The notes below the pieces were generated by a model, which searched no databases, had not been told where the DNA came from, and saw only the letters and a list, made by a program, of their open reading frames with translations. Source: JAWWPG01 sp037719575 (lineage in GTDB: Bacteria; Actinomycetota; Actinomycetes; Propionibacteriales; Nocardioidaceae). From it: DNA of 13,862 nucleotides. Position numbers and translations under genes: made by a program. The stretch's first letter is position 1. Each line of letters begins with the position of its first letter. Below, piece after piece: positions 1 to 7,688 of this stretch. The stretch covers positions 1 to 13,862 of the forward strand of contig JBBJMF010000076.1 in assembly GCA_037719575.1 (NCBI GenBank), written 5' to 3'.

Positions 1-53
1 TTTCGGGCACACGGACCTGAACCGTGCGCGTCTGCCTATTCCGCCACCCGCGC
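1..53 (-). tRNA. tRNA-Leu (anticodon CAG), 5' part, cut by window edge
   Basis: Read on the minus strand, the RNA begins at position 53 with acceptor strand GCGCGGG, U8, a leucine-type D arm (GGCGGAAUAGGCAGAC), and an anticodon stem CACGG/CCGTG (22-26 paired with 10-14) closing the 7-base loop TTCAGGT (15-21). The anticodon is CAG (17-19), which reads CUG, the main Leu codon in high-GC genomes. The variable arm, T arm and 3' end lie left of position 1. A tRNA-Leu divergent from fhaA also occurs in Mycobacterium tuberculosis (leuT), which supports the call. A possible -10 (TACTGT, minus strand, 77-82) lies about 24 bases upstream of the tRNA 5' end, without a clear -35. Confidence 0.93.
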
Positions 54-159
54 GCTGCCGCCCTGGGCGACAGAAAACAGTAACACGCAGGCCCGGTCGG
101 CCCCGGCGCCGCTGAGCCGCTGCCGCTGCGCCGCAGGTGGTTTCGACAGCGGTTCCCGA

Positions 160-165
160 TAGCAT
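160..165 (+). promoter_or_regulatory. possible -10 element of the fhaA-pknB operon promoter
   Basis: TAGCAT fits the actinobacterial TANNNT -10 pattern and lies in the 169-base gap between the divergent tRNA-Leu and fhaA. It would give a leader of roughly 50 bases. A TCGACA at 143-148 resembles a -35 but is only 11 bases away, so the pairing is poor. This gap is the only obvious place for a promoter upstream of the six-gene operon. Weak evidence. Confidence 0.25.
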
Positions 166-222
166 CGAGCCGGGGCGCACAGGCGTGCCTCGTGGACGAC
201 GACGAGCCGGGAAGGCCGACGA

Positions 223-975
223 GTGAGCGCGCTGCACCGCTTCGAGCAACGCCTCGAGCACCTGGTGACGGGCGCCTTCGCACGGGCGTTCCGCAGCGCC
301 GTCCAGCCGATGGAGATCGCTGCCGCCCTCCAGCGCGAGGTCGACAACTCCGCGCAGATCCTCAGTCGGGAGAAGCGGCTGGCCCCCAACGACTTCCTCA
401 TCGACCTCTCGCCGACCGACTTCGACCGGTTGTCGGCCTATGGCGAGACGCTGAGCGGGGAGCTCGCCCACATGCTCCACGAGCACGCCGACGAGCAGCG
501 CTACCTCTTCGCCGGCGCCATCGCACTGAAGTTCCAACGTGACGACGAGCTCACGACGGGCCGGTTCCGGGTGCGCTCGTCGGCGGCGGCGGACGTCACC
601 CCCGCTCCCGGCCAGTCGATGACCGACACCGCCGTACGACGTGCCGCTGTGAGCCTCGACCTCAACGGTGTCCGCCACCCGCTCGAGCCACCCGGGCTTG
701 TGATCGGCAGGGGCAGCCAGGCCGACCTCCGGATCGACGACCCGGGCGTCTCGCGTCGCCATGCCGAGTTCCGGGTGCAGCCGGGACCGGACGGCACCCT
801 CGTGAGCATCGTCGACCTGGGCTCCACCAACGGCACGCTGGTCAACGGCTCCCGGGTCCAGCACGCCATCCTCGACGACGGCTCGGTGGTCCAGCTCGGA
901 GGGACCACGATCCGGGTCCATCTGGCGACCGCGGGTGCCCCGTCCACCAGCCCGCCCGCACCCTCCGGGTGGTGA
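223..975 (+). CDS. fhaA: FhaA: DUF3662 and FHA-domain phosphothreonine-binding protein
   Basis: The 250-residue protein has an N-terminal DUF3662 domain (about 1-115) and a C-terminal FHA domain (about 143-235). The FHA hallmarks are GRG (162-164), SRRH (177-180) and LGSTNG (199-204), the residues that grip phosphothreonine. In the family, FhaA binds phosphorylated PknB targets, notably the MurJ/MviN pseudokinase region, and tunes peptidoglycan precursor export and polar growth. The M. tuberculosis protein is about 527 residues because of a long low-complexity linker; here the linker is only about 25-30 residues. The GTG start at 223 is chosen because GGGAAGG (209-215) lies 7 bases upstream and the conserved SALHRFEQRLE start follows. 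It is the first gene of the operon, 3 bases before fhaB. Confidence 0.95.
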   Translation: MSALHRFEQRLEHLVTGAFARAFRSAVQPMEIAAALQREVDNSAQILSREKRLAPNDFLIDLSPTDFDRLSAYGETLSGELAHMLHEHADEQRYLFAGAIALKFQRDDELTTGRFRVRSSAAADVTPAPGQSMTDTAVRRAAVSLDLNGVRHPLEPPGLVIGRGSQADLRIDDPGVSRRHAEFRVQPGPDGTLVSIVDLGSTNGTLVNGSRVQHAILDDGSVVQLGGTTIRVHLATAGAPSTSPPAPSGW

Positions 976-978
976 GCC

Positions 979-1467
979 GTGTCTGAGCTCACCCTGACGT
1001 TGATCAAGCTCGGCTTCCTCGGCCTGCTCTGGCTCTTCGTGCTCTCAGCGGTATCGGTCATCCGGTCCGACATGTTCGGCGAGCGCGTCGACCCGGCGCA
1101 AGTCAGCAACCAGAGCCGGCAGTCGCGGAACGCCAAGCAGGGCAAGCCGCCCAAGGCCCCGAAGCGCCGCCGTGGTGCCCCGACCCAGCTGGTCATCAGC
1201 GAAGGCAGCAACGCCGGGGTGACGGTCCCACTCGGCGAGCAACCCATCCTGCTCGGCCGCGGCGCCGACGCGACGATCCGGCTCGACGACGACTACGTCT
1301 CCACCCGGCATGCGCGCTTCGTGCCGAGCGGCGACAACTGGTACATCGAGGACCTCGGGTCCACGAACGGAACCTACATCGGCAGCCAGCGCATCACGAC
1401 CCCGACTGTGGTCACGGTCGGGGTTCAGGTCCGTGTCGGCAAGACCATCGCCGAGCTGAAGAAGTAG
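979..1467 (+). CDS. fhaB: FhaB (FipA): membrane-anchored FHA-domain protein
   Basis: The protein has 162 residues. Residues 7-28 form one N-terminal membrane segment, followed by a basic linker (about 45-66, Lys/Arg-rich) and an FHA domain (about 70-155) with GRG (93-95), STRH (108-111) and GSTNGT (127-132). In mycobacteria FhaB/FipA is a substrate of PknA/PknB and helps link FtsZ and FtsQ at the septum, especially under oxidative stress. Length and layout match the family (about 155 residues). The GTG start at 979 lies 3 bases after the fhaA stop, and the only ribosome-binding-like bases (GGGTGGTGA) sit at the end of fhaA, so translation is probably coupled. The stop is 2 bases before the pstP start. 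Confidence 0.95.
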   Translation: MSELTLTLIKLGFLGLLWLFVLSAVSVIRSDMFGERVDPAQVSNQSRQSRNAKQGKPPKAPKRRRGAPTQLVISEGSNAGVTVPLGEQPILLGRGADATIRLDDDYVSTRHARFVPSGDNWYIEDLGSTNGTYIGSQRITTPTVVTVGVQVRVGKTIAELKK

Positions 1468-1469
1468 CG

Positions 1470-2861
1470 GTGGCACTGTCGCTCAGCTTCGGCGCGGCTT
1501 CCGACATCGGTCGGATCCGCAAGAAGAACGACGACTCCGGGTACGCCGGTCCCCACCTCATTGTCGTCGCGGACGGCATGGGAGGGGCGCCGGCGGGGGA
1601 CCTGGCGTCGGCCATCACCATCTCGACCGTCAAGCGGCTCGACACCGAGCCTCCCGATGACCTGCTGCACGCGCTCGCCAGCACGATCCTCATCGCCAAC
1701 GAGCGGCTCGCCGAGATCATCGAGGACGACCCAAGCATCGACGGTATGGGGACGACGATCACCGCGGCGCTGTTCGACGGCAGCCAGATCGGCGTCGCCC
1801 ACCTGGGCGACTCCCGTGGCTACCTGCTGCGCGACGGGGAACTGCTTCGCATCACCCGCGATCACACCTGGGTCCAGACCCTGATCGACGAGGGACGGAT
1901 CTCCGAGGACGACGCACGGGTGCACTCGCACCGCTCACTCCTCCTCAAGGTGCTCGACGGTCGGCACGACAACGAGCCCGACCTGTCGACATACGATGTG
2001 CAGACGGGCGATCGCATCTTGATCTGCAGCGACGGCCTGACCGGGTTCGTGCCGCACGAGCGCATCGAGGAGGTGGCGGCGACCGGCACGCCGCAGTCGG
2101 CAGCCACCGAGCTCACCGCGCTCGCCCTCGCCTCCGGCAGCACCGACAACGTCACGGTCCTGGTCGGCGAGGTCGTCGACGAGCCTCCCCCCGCCGCCGA
2201 TCCGATGGTGGTCGGTGCCGCCGGTGACACCCACCGCAGCCCCCTCACCCGGCTGCGTACCTGGGCCCAGCGCGACGAGCCCTCGCCCAACAAGGTGCTG
2301 ATGACCGACCCGTCGGTCGATCCCGAGGAGCTGCGCTACGCGCCCCGGGCGCCCCGGAGGTTCCTCTGGCTCCGGCGCATCGCATTCGTCCTGGTGGCGC
2401 TGGCGATCGTCGCGGGCGGGCTCGCGCTCGCCTACAGCTGGTCGCAGACGCAGTACTTCGTCGGCGAGAGCGACGGCCGGGTCGTCATCTACCGGGGAGT
2501 TGACGCCCAGCTGCCGGGGATCTCGCTCAACCACGTCTACGAGGACCAGCACCTCGCGCTGTCGCAGCTCCCGGCGTTCCGTCGCAGCCAGGTGCTCGAC
2601 GGGCTGCCCGCCGACAACCTGGCCAAGGCCGAGCGCATCGTCGCCGAGCTGCGCGGCTTCGCCAGGATCTGCGCCGACCCCGGGCAGCCGACGACCTCAC
2701 CGACCGTCACGCTGCCGCCACCGACGTCCTCACCGGCCACAACCGTGCCGCCCCGGACCTCGGCCACGGGCGTCCAGCCGCCGACGAGCCTGGTGCCTCC
2801 CGACCGCCAGTCCGCGGGGTCGAGCGCCTGCGCCGGGTCGACGCCCGGGGGTTCGCGATGA
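1470..2861 (+). CDS. pstP: PstP: PP2C-family Ser/Thr protein phosphatase, membrane-bound
   Basis: The 463-residue protein has a cytoplasmic PP2C domain (about 1-236), a juxtamembrane linker, one membrane segment (about 303-325) and an extracellular part (326-463). The metal-binding PP2C motifs are present: ADGMGG with Asp35, HLGDSR with Asp114, SDGL with Asp188 and STDN with Asp226. PstP removes phosphate from PknA/PknB and from their wall and division targets, so it is the off-switch of this operon's kinase. The extracellular tail ends in a Pro/Thr/Ser-rich stretch (about 405-445) containing a few Arg but little other sequence complexity, like the tail of PknB. The GTG start at 1470 follows the fhaB stop by 2 bases; GAAGAAG inside the fhaB end can serve as ribosome-binding site. 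The stop overlaps the rodA ATG (ATGA at 2858-2861). Confidence 0.96.
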   Translation: MALSLSFGAASDIGRIRKKNDDSGYAGPHLIVVADGMGGAPAGDLASAITISTVKRLDTEPPDDLLHALASTILIANERLAEIIEDDPSIDGMGTTITAALFDGSQIGVAHLGDSRGYLLRDGELLRITRDHTWVQTLIDEGRISEDDARVHSHRSLLLKVLDGRHDNEPDLSTYDVQTGDRILICSDGLTGFVPHERIEEVAATGTPQSAATELTALALASGSTDNVTVLVGEVVDEPPPAADPMVVGAAGDTHRSPLTRLRTWAQRDEPSPNKVLMTDPSVDPEELRYAPRAPRRFLWLRRIAFVLVALAIVAGGLALAYSWSQTQYFVGESDGRVVIYRGVDAQLPGISLNHVYEDQHLALSQLPAFRRSQVLDGLPADNLAKAERIVAELRGFARICADPGQPTTSPTVTLPPPTSSPATTVPPRTSATGVQPPTSLVPPDRQSAGSSACAGSTPGGSR

Positions 2862-4258
2862 GCCGCGCACGGTCCGGGCCGAGCCGGTTCGTCGACGCGA
2901 TCGTGCCGAAGAAGCGTCGCGGCGTCGAGCTGGCGCTGCTCGTGATGGCCCTCGTGATCGGCGTGGGCAGCTACGCGCTGGTGGGGATCGGCACGGTTGA
3001 CCGGGTCCCGGGCGACATCGTCGAGTACGGCGGTGGCCTGGTCGTCCTGGCGCTGGCCTGCCATCTCGTCGTCAGGTTCCGGGCGCCGTACGCCGACCCC
3101 GTCATCTTGCCGTGCGTCGTCGCGCTCAACGGGATCGGCCTCGCGATGATCCACCGAATCGACGTCGGCCGGCTCGCCCAGAACTCCGAGGCGCACACCT
3201 ACGCGACCCAGCAGCTGATCTGGACGACGTTGTCGGTTGTCGGCTTCGTCGCCACGATGGTGGTCGTCCGCGATCATCGCCTGCTGCAGGCGTTCACCTA
3301 CACGATGGGCTTCGCGGGCATCGCGCTGCTGCTGCTGCCCCTCGTGCCGGGCCTCGGCGTCAACATCAACGGCGCGCGTATCTGGATCCGGTTCGCCGGC
3401 TTCTCCTTCCAACCCGGCGAGATCGCCAAGATCTGTCTGGCGATCTTCTTCGCCGGCTATCTTGTGGTCAAGCGTGAGGCACTCGCCCTCGCGGGGCGAC
3501 GGTTCCTGGGGATCGACCTGCCGCGGGGACGCGACCTCGGCCCGATCGTCGCGATGTGGATGATCAGCCTCGGGATCTTGGTCTTCGAGGACGACCTCGG
3601 ATCGTCACTGCTCTTCTTCGGGCTGTTCGTGATGCTGCTGTACGTCGCTACCGAGCGCCCCAGCTGGCTGGTCGTCGGCGCCGGGCTCTTCGCCGGCGGC
3701 GCCTACTTCAGCTACCTCACCTTCAGCCATGTGCAGACCAGGGTGGAAGGGTGGCTGGACCCGTTCTCCAGCCCAGACGACTATTACCAGATCGTGCAGG
3801 GGCAGTACAGCATGGCGTGGGGCGGCATCCTCGGCCGCGGCTGGGGGCAGGGCAGCCCGCAGCTGACCCCCCTGGCCTGGAGCGACTTCATCGGCACCTC
3901 GCTCGCTGAGGAGCTCGGTCTCACCGGGCTGATGGCGATCATCGTGATCTATGCACTGATCGTCGAACGCGGGCTGCGCACGGCGTTGCTGTGCCGGGAC
4001 CCGTTCGGGAAGCTGCTCGCCGTCGGGCTGTCGATGGCCTTTGCCCTGCAGGTGTTCGTGGTCATCGGCGGGGTCACCAAGCTGATCCCGCTCACCGGGC
4101 TCACCACGCCGTTCCTGTCGTACGGCGGCTCGGCTCTGATCGCCAACTGGGCGATGGTGGCCCTCATCCTGCTGGTGAGCAACCATGCCCGCCAGCCGAC
4201 GCCCGAGCTCGTCGTCCCGAGCGCCGACGACGAGACCCAGGTGGTGAAGATGCGATGA
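2858..4258 (+). CDS. rodA: RodA: SEDS-family peptidoglycan glycosyltransferase
   Basis: This 466-residue polytopic membrane protein has many hydrophobic helices, consistent with about ten or more membrane segments. SEDS-family signatures are clear: GARIWI (172-177), FQPGEIAK (184-191), EDDLGSSLLF (244-253), the extracellular loop SDFIGTSLAEELG (342-354) and the C-terminal TTPFLSYGGS (416-425). Asp343 aligns with the essential Asp of the RodA/FtsW catalytic loop (family knowledge; alignment by eye). RodA polymerises lipid II into glycan strands and works with a class B PBP, which is encoded next (pbpA). The ATG at 2858 overlaps the pstP stop, and the stop overlaps the pbpA ATG (4255-4258), so the three proteins are probably made by coupled translation. 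The N-terminal 20 residues are basic and cytoplasmic. Confidence 0.96.
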   Translation: MSRARSGPSRFVDAIVPKKRRGVELALLVMALVIGVGSYALVGIGTVDRVPGDIVEYGGGLVVLALACHLVVRFRAPYADPVILPCVVALNGIGLAMIHRIDVGRLAQNSEAHTYATQQLIWTTLSVVGFVATMVVVRDHRLLQAFTYTMGFAGIALLLLPLVPGLGVNINGARIWIRFAGFSFQPGEIAKICLAIFFAGYLVVKREALALAGRRFLGIDLPRGRDLGPIVAMWMISLGILVFEDDLGSSLLFFGLFVMLLYVATERPSWLVVGAGLFAGGAYFSYLTFSHVQTRVEGWLDPFSSPDDYYQIVQGQYSMAWGGILGRGWGQGSPQLTPLAWSDFIGTSLAEELGLTGLMAIIVIYALIVERGLRTALLCRDPFGKLLAVGLSMAFALQVFVVIGGVTKLIPLTGLTTPFLSYGGSALIANWAMVALILLVSNHARQPTPELVVPSADDETQVVKMR

Positions 4259-5712
4259 ACCGACCGATCCGCACCCTGGCAGTCTTCTCCCTGGTCCTCT
4301 TCGGGCTGCTCCTGGCCAATGCCAACTACGTGCAGGTCTTCCGCGCCGGCGCCCTCGACGACATGGCAGGCAACAAGCGGGCCCGCGACGCCGAGTGCTC
4401 CCGCGAGCGCGGGCCGATCCTGGTCGGCACGAAGACCGCGGCCAAGAGCCTCGCGTCCAACGACCGGCTCAAGTACCTCCGGCAGTACACGGCCGCCAAG
4501 CTCTACGCGCCCGTCACCGGCTTCTTCTCCTGCTACTACGGCACCCGGGCCGTCGAGAACTCGGAGAACTCGATCCTCGCCGGCACCGACAGCCGGCTCT
4601 TCGTGAACCGGCTGCTCGACCTCGTCGGCAACAACCGCCCGCAGGGCGGCAGCGTGCTGACCACCATCAGCGCCGCCGCACAGAAGGCCGCCTACCGCGG
4701 CCTGCTCAGCCTCCCCGGCGAGACCCGCGGCGCGGTAGTGGCACTCGACCCCCAGACCGGGGCGATCCTGACGGACGTGTCTGTGCCGTCGTACAACCCC
4801 AACCTGCTCGCCACCCACGACTTCGACGAGGCGACGAAGGCCTACGCCGCGCTCAACGCCGACGGCGCGCCGACGTTCATCAGCCGGTCGACACAGTCGA
4901 TCTACCCGCCGGGCTCGACGTTCAAGCTGGTGACGGCGGCCACGGCCCTGTCCAACGGCTATACCCCGGACACGATGGTCCGTGGCGGGACGACGCTCGA
5001 CCTGCCGCAGTCGTCGCACGACCTGACCAACGAGAACGGCTCCGACTGCGGCGGTGACCAGATCACCCTCACTCAGGCCCTGGTCGTCTCCTGCAACGTG
5101 TCCTTCGGCGACCTCGGGCTGAAGCTGGGCGGCGACAAGCTGCGCGAGCAGGCCGAGAAGTTCGGGTTCAACGAGGACTTCCTCGACCAGCTTCCGGCCA
5201 GCGACAGCCGGTTCCCGGACTCCCTCGACGAGCCGCAGACTGCGCTGTCCGCGATCGGCCAGTTCGACGTGGCGGCGAGCCCGTTGCAGATGGCGATGGT
5301 CGCAGCCGGGATCGCCAACGGTGGCGCGGTGATGACACCGTACGTCGTCGAGGAGGTCAGGTCCCCCGACCTCGACGTGCTCACCGAGGCACAACCCGAG
5401 GTGCTCCACCAGGCGATCTCCGGCACCGTCGCCGACGACCTGACCCAGATGATGGTCGACGTGGTCAATGGCGGCACCGGACAGCCGGCGCAGATCCCCG
5501 GCGTCAGCGTGGCCGGCAAGACCGGGACCGCCAACTCGTCCACGTCCAGGTCGCCGTACGCATGGATGGTCGCGTTCGCCCCGGCGAACGACCCCCAGGT
5601 GGCGGTCGCCGTCCTCATCGAGCAGACCGACGTGCCCCGGGAGGACATCACCGGCGGAGGCCTCGCCGGGCCGATCGCCCGCGACGTGATGGAGGCCGTG
5701 ATACAGCGATGA
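4255..5712 (+). CDS. pbpA: PbpA: class B penicillin-binding protein (DD-transpeptidase)
   Basis: The 485-residue protein has an N-terminal membrane anchor (about 5-24), a non-catalytic PBP dimer-type region and a C-terminal transpeptidase domain. The three active-site motifs are intact: STFK (221-224, nucleophile Ser221), SCN (279-281) and KTG (422-424). Motif positions nearly coincide with those of M. tuberculosis PBPA (about 491 residues). It cross-links stem peptides outside the membrane, most likely as partner of RodA, and family members are needed for cell division and are PknB substrates. The ATG at 4255 is chosen over an earlier in-frame start at 3991 because the earlier one lies deep inside rodA, while 4255 makes the typical ATGA overlap and gives the conserved MNRPIR start before the anchor. 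Confidence 0.96.
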   Translation: MNRPIRTLAVFSLVLFGLLLANANYVQVFRAGALDDMAGNKRARDAECSRERGPILVGTKTAAKSLASNDRLKYLRQYTAAKLYAPVTGFFSCYYGTRAVENSENSILAGTDSRLFVNRLLDLVGNNRPQGGSVLTTISAAAQKAAYRGLLSLPGETRGAVVALDPQTGAILTDVSVPSYNPNLLATHDFDEATKAYAALNADGAPTFISRSTQSIYPPGSTFKLVTAATALSNGYTPDTMVRGGTTLDLPQSSHDLTNENGSDCGGDQITLTQALVVSCNVSFGDLGLKLGGDKLREQAEKFGFNEDFLDQLPASDSRFPDSLDEPQTALSAIGQFDVAASPLQMAMVAAGIANGGAVMTPYVVEEVRSPDLDVLTEAQPEVLHQAISGTVADDLTQMMVDVVNGGTGQPAQIPGVSVAGKTGTANSSTSRSPYAWMVAFAPANDPQVAVAVLIEQTDVPREDITGGGLAGPIARDVMEAVIQR

Positions 5713-5744
5713 AGTCACCACACCCCGGGAGGGTCGACCGATGA
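5709..5744 (+). CDS. possible 11-codon mini-ORF bridging pbpA and pknB
   Basis: ATG at 5709 overlaps the pbpA stop (ATGA, 5709-5712), and the mini-ORF's own TGA (5742-5744) overlaps the pknB ATG (5741-5743), again as ATGA. It would encode MKSPHPGRVDR. The geometry would let ribosomes leaving pbpA re-initiate and be handed to pknB. The pknB ribosome-binding site GGGAGGG (5727-5733) lies inside it. It may be chance in a 28-base spacer; no function of the peptide is proposed. Confidence 0.3.
   Translation: MKSPHPGRVDR
5727..5733 (+). promoter_or_regulatory. ribosome-binding site of pknB
   Basis: GGGAGGG lies 7 bases before the pknB ATG (5741). It is the clearest Shine-Dalgarno sequence inside the operon and supports 5741 as the pknB start. 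It is also the only intra-operon start with its own spacer, so pknB may be translated partly independently of pbpA. Confidence 0.7.
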
Positions 5745-7666
5745 GTCCACAACCACCGGCAAGCGGCGACGGGTCTGACACCGGCGCCAAGCACGTGCTG
5801 GGCAACGGGCGCTACGAGATCGGCGGCCTGCTCGGGCGCGGCGGGATGGCCGATGTGCACAGCGCCCAGGACGTCCGGCTCGGCCGCACGGTCGCGATCA
5901 AGCGACTGCGGGTCGACCTCGCCGCAGACCCGACGTTCCAGGCGCGGTTCCGCCGCGAGGCCCAGTCCGCCGCCTCGCTCAACCACCCGGCGATCGTGGC
6001 GGTCTACGACACCGGGGAGGAGCCGGACCCCAACGGCACCGGGGTGGTGCTGCCCTACATCGTGATGGAGCTGGCCGAAGGCAGGACGCTGCGCGACATC
6101 CTCCGGGAGGGACGCAAGATCCTGCCGGAGCGTGCTCTCGAGATCACCGCCTCGGTGCTCAGCGCGCTCGACTACAGCCACCGGGCGGGAATCGTCCACC
6201 GCGATATCAAGCCGGCGAACGTGATGCTGACCCCGACCGGTGAGATCAAGGTGATGGACTTCGGGATCGCCCGGGCGATCGCCGACTCCTCGGCCACGAT
6301 GACCGCGACGGCCGCCGTCGTCGGCACCGCCCAGTACCTCTCGCCCGAGCAGGCACGCGGTGAGCAGGTGGACGCGCGCAGCGACCTCTACTCCACGGGC
6401 TGCCTGCTGTTCGAGCTGCTCACCGGTCGGCCACCCTTCATCGGTGACTCGCCCGTGTCGGTGGCCTATCAGCACGTCCGCGAGGAGCCCTCCCCGCCGT
6501 CGTTCTACGAGTCGACCGTGTCCCCCGAGGTGGACGCGGTCACGCTCAAGGCACTTACCAAGCCCGTCGACGAGCGCTACCAGAGCGCGTCGGAGATGCG
6601 CGCCGACATCGAGCGCTGCCTCGCCGGGCGTCCGGTGCTCGCGCCGGCAGTCCTCGGCGCCGCTGCAGTGGAGACGCAGGCGCACTTCCTGGGTCACCCT
6701 CCGGCGGGGGATGCCCAACCGACCGCGGTCAGCCCACAGGGGGCGTCGGCGTACGAGAACGAGCCCCCCGCACGCTCGCGGAACTGGGTGTGGATCCTGG
6801 TGGGCGTGCTCGCCGTGGTCGTCGCCATCCTGGCGGCACTCCTGCTGCCGCGCCTGCTCGGCGACAGCAACACCAGCAAGCAGGTCGACGTGCCCGACGT
6901 CATCGGCAAGACCGTGCCCCAGGCGAACGCGGCCCTGGAGCGCGTCGGGTTGCACCTCGGCGGGCAGACGCCTGCCTTCAGCACGACCGTGCCGAAGGGG
7001 GAGATCGTGTCCCAGGAGCCGGCGCGTCTCGAGCGCGTCGCGGAGGGCTCGGCGGTCGACGTGCGGGTGTCGGCGGGAGCGGAGACGCATCCCGTGCCGG
7101 ACGTGACGCCGTACTTCCTCAAGGACGCGACGAGGCGGCTCGAGGCCCTGGACTTCCAGGTCAACCCGATCAAGGTCTTGGACAGTCCGCTCAGGTTCGG
7201 CAAGGTGATCCGCACGGACCCGTCAGCCGGGACCGTCCAGCCGGTCGGCACGACGATCGACGTGTACTACTCCTCGGGGTTCATCCCGGTCCCCAACGTC
7301 GTCGGGGAGTCCCAGAAGGCGGCGATGGCCGACCTACGGCGTGAGCACTTCGTTCCGCTGCCGTCCTCGGAGGCGTCTGACGCCCCTGCAGGCACGGTGG
7401 TCCGTCAAGAACCCGAGGCGCTGACTCCACGGCCGTTCGGCTCGACCGTGGTCATCTTCGTCTCACTCGGCCCGACGACTCCTCCCACCACGCCGACCAC
7501 GACCACGCCTCCGACAACCCCGACCACGAGTCCGACCACGTCCACCACGTCCACCACCCCCACAACCCCCACGTCCCCCCCAACCCCCACCACGCCTTCC
7601 CCGCCCACGTCGCCCACGTCGCCGACGACGCCCACGGGGACGACGACGACGAAGCCGGTGCGCTGA
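5741..7666 (+). CDS. pknB: PknB: PASTA-domain Ser/Thr protein kinase
   Basis: The 641-residue protein has a cytoplasmic kinase domain (about 25-290), a juxtamembrane linker, one membrane helix (about 349-370), three PASTA repeats (about 382-446, 450-513, 515-577) and a Pro/Thr/Ser tail (578-641). Catalytic features are complete: glycine loop GRGGMADV (32-39), Lys54, HRDIKPAN (153-160, Asp155), DFG (173-175) and an activation loop whose Thr188 and Thr190 align with the autophosphorylated Thr171/Thr173 of M. tuberculosis PknB, before GTAQYLSPEQARG. PASTA domains bind wall precursors or muropeptides and regulate growth and division. The mycobacterial protein has four PASTA units and no long tail, so this is a variant layout. 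No pknA lies upstream, as in Streptomyces. It is the last gene of the operon and converges on the DUF881 gene 13 bases later. Confidence 0.97.
   Translation: MSPQPPASGDGSDTGAKHVLGNGRYEIGGLLGRGGMADVHSAQDVRLGRTVAIKRLRVDLAADPTFQARFRREAQSAASLNHPAIVAVYDTGEEPDPNGTGVVLPYIVMELAEGRTLRDILREGRKILPERALEITASVLSALDYSHRAGIVHRDIKPANVMLTPTGEIKVMDFGIARAIADSSATMTATAAVVGTAQYLSPEQARGEQVDARSDLYSTGCLLFELLTGRPPFIGDSPVSVAYQHVREEPSPPSFYESTVSPEVDAVTLKALTKPVDERYQSASEMRADIERCLAGRPVLAPAVLGAAAVETQAHFLGHPPAGDAQPTAVSPQGASAYENEPPARSRNWVWILVGVLAVVVAILAALLLPRLLGDSNTSKQVDVPDVIGKTVPQANAALERVGLHLGGQTPAFSTTVPKGEIVSQEPARLERVAEGSAVDVRVSAGAETHPVPDVTPYFLKDATRRLEALDFQVNPIKVLDSPLRFGKVIRTDPSAGTVQPVGTTIDVYYSSGFIPVPNVVGESQKAAMADLRREHFVPLPSSEASDAPAGTVVRQEPEALTPRPFGSTVVIFVSLGPTTPPTTPTTTTPPTTPTTSPTTSTTSTTPTTPTSPPTPTTPSPPTSPTSPTTPTGTTTTKPVR
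7472..7654 (+). repeat. low-complexity Thr/Pro/Ser-coding tract at the 3' end of pknB
   Basis: The tract is built from repeated ACC, ACG, CCC and TCC codons with recurring GACCACG/CCACGTCC units and several C runs, including seven C in a row at 7575-7581. It encodes residues 578-638 of PknB, almost only Thr, Pro and Ser. Composition differs sharply from the rest of the gene. Such tracts can change length by slippage and are error-prone to sequence. Confidence 0.8.
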
Positions 7667-7688
7667 GGCGCGACAGCGGTCAGCCGGC
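7654..7688. terminator. possible bidirectional hairpin between pknB and the DUF881 gene
   Basis: Nested inverted repeats span both stop codons: outer GCCGG (7654-7658) with CCGGC (7684-7688) and inner CGCTG (7661-7665) with CAGCG (7674-7678), loop of 8. The two genes converge with only 13 bases between stops, so a shared structure is plausible. No T-rich tract follows on either strand, so intrinsic termination is uncertain. Confidence 0.3.

Noticed and set aside
2537..3412. Minus-strand open frame opposite the pstP/rodA junction
   Set aside because: Asp/Gln/Arg-rich shadow without motifs; the plus-strand genes are certain.
5713..5740. Remnant of pknA between pbpA and pknB
   Set aside because: The 28-base spacer has no kinase-like sequence; absence of pknA here is normal in Streptomyces and many non-mycobacterial Actinobacteria.
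3949..5805. Very long open frame on the minus strand opposite pbpA (about 618 codons)
   Set aside because: It mirrors pbpA codon structure in high-GC DNA, its translation is low-complexity Gly/Val/Arg/Ala without motifs, and pbpA on the plus strand has all catalytic motifs.
5648..7090. Long minus-strand open frame opposite pknB (about 480 codons)
   Set aside because: Shadow of pknB; biased Arg/Gly/His/Val composition and no recognisable domain.
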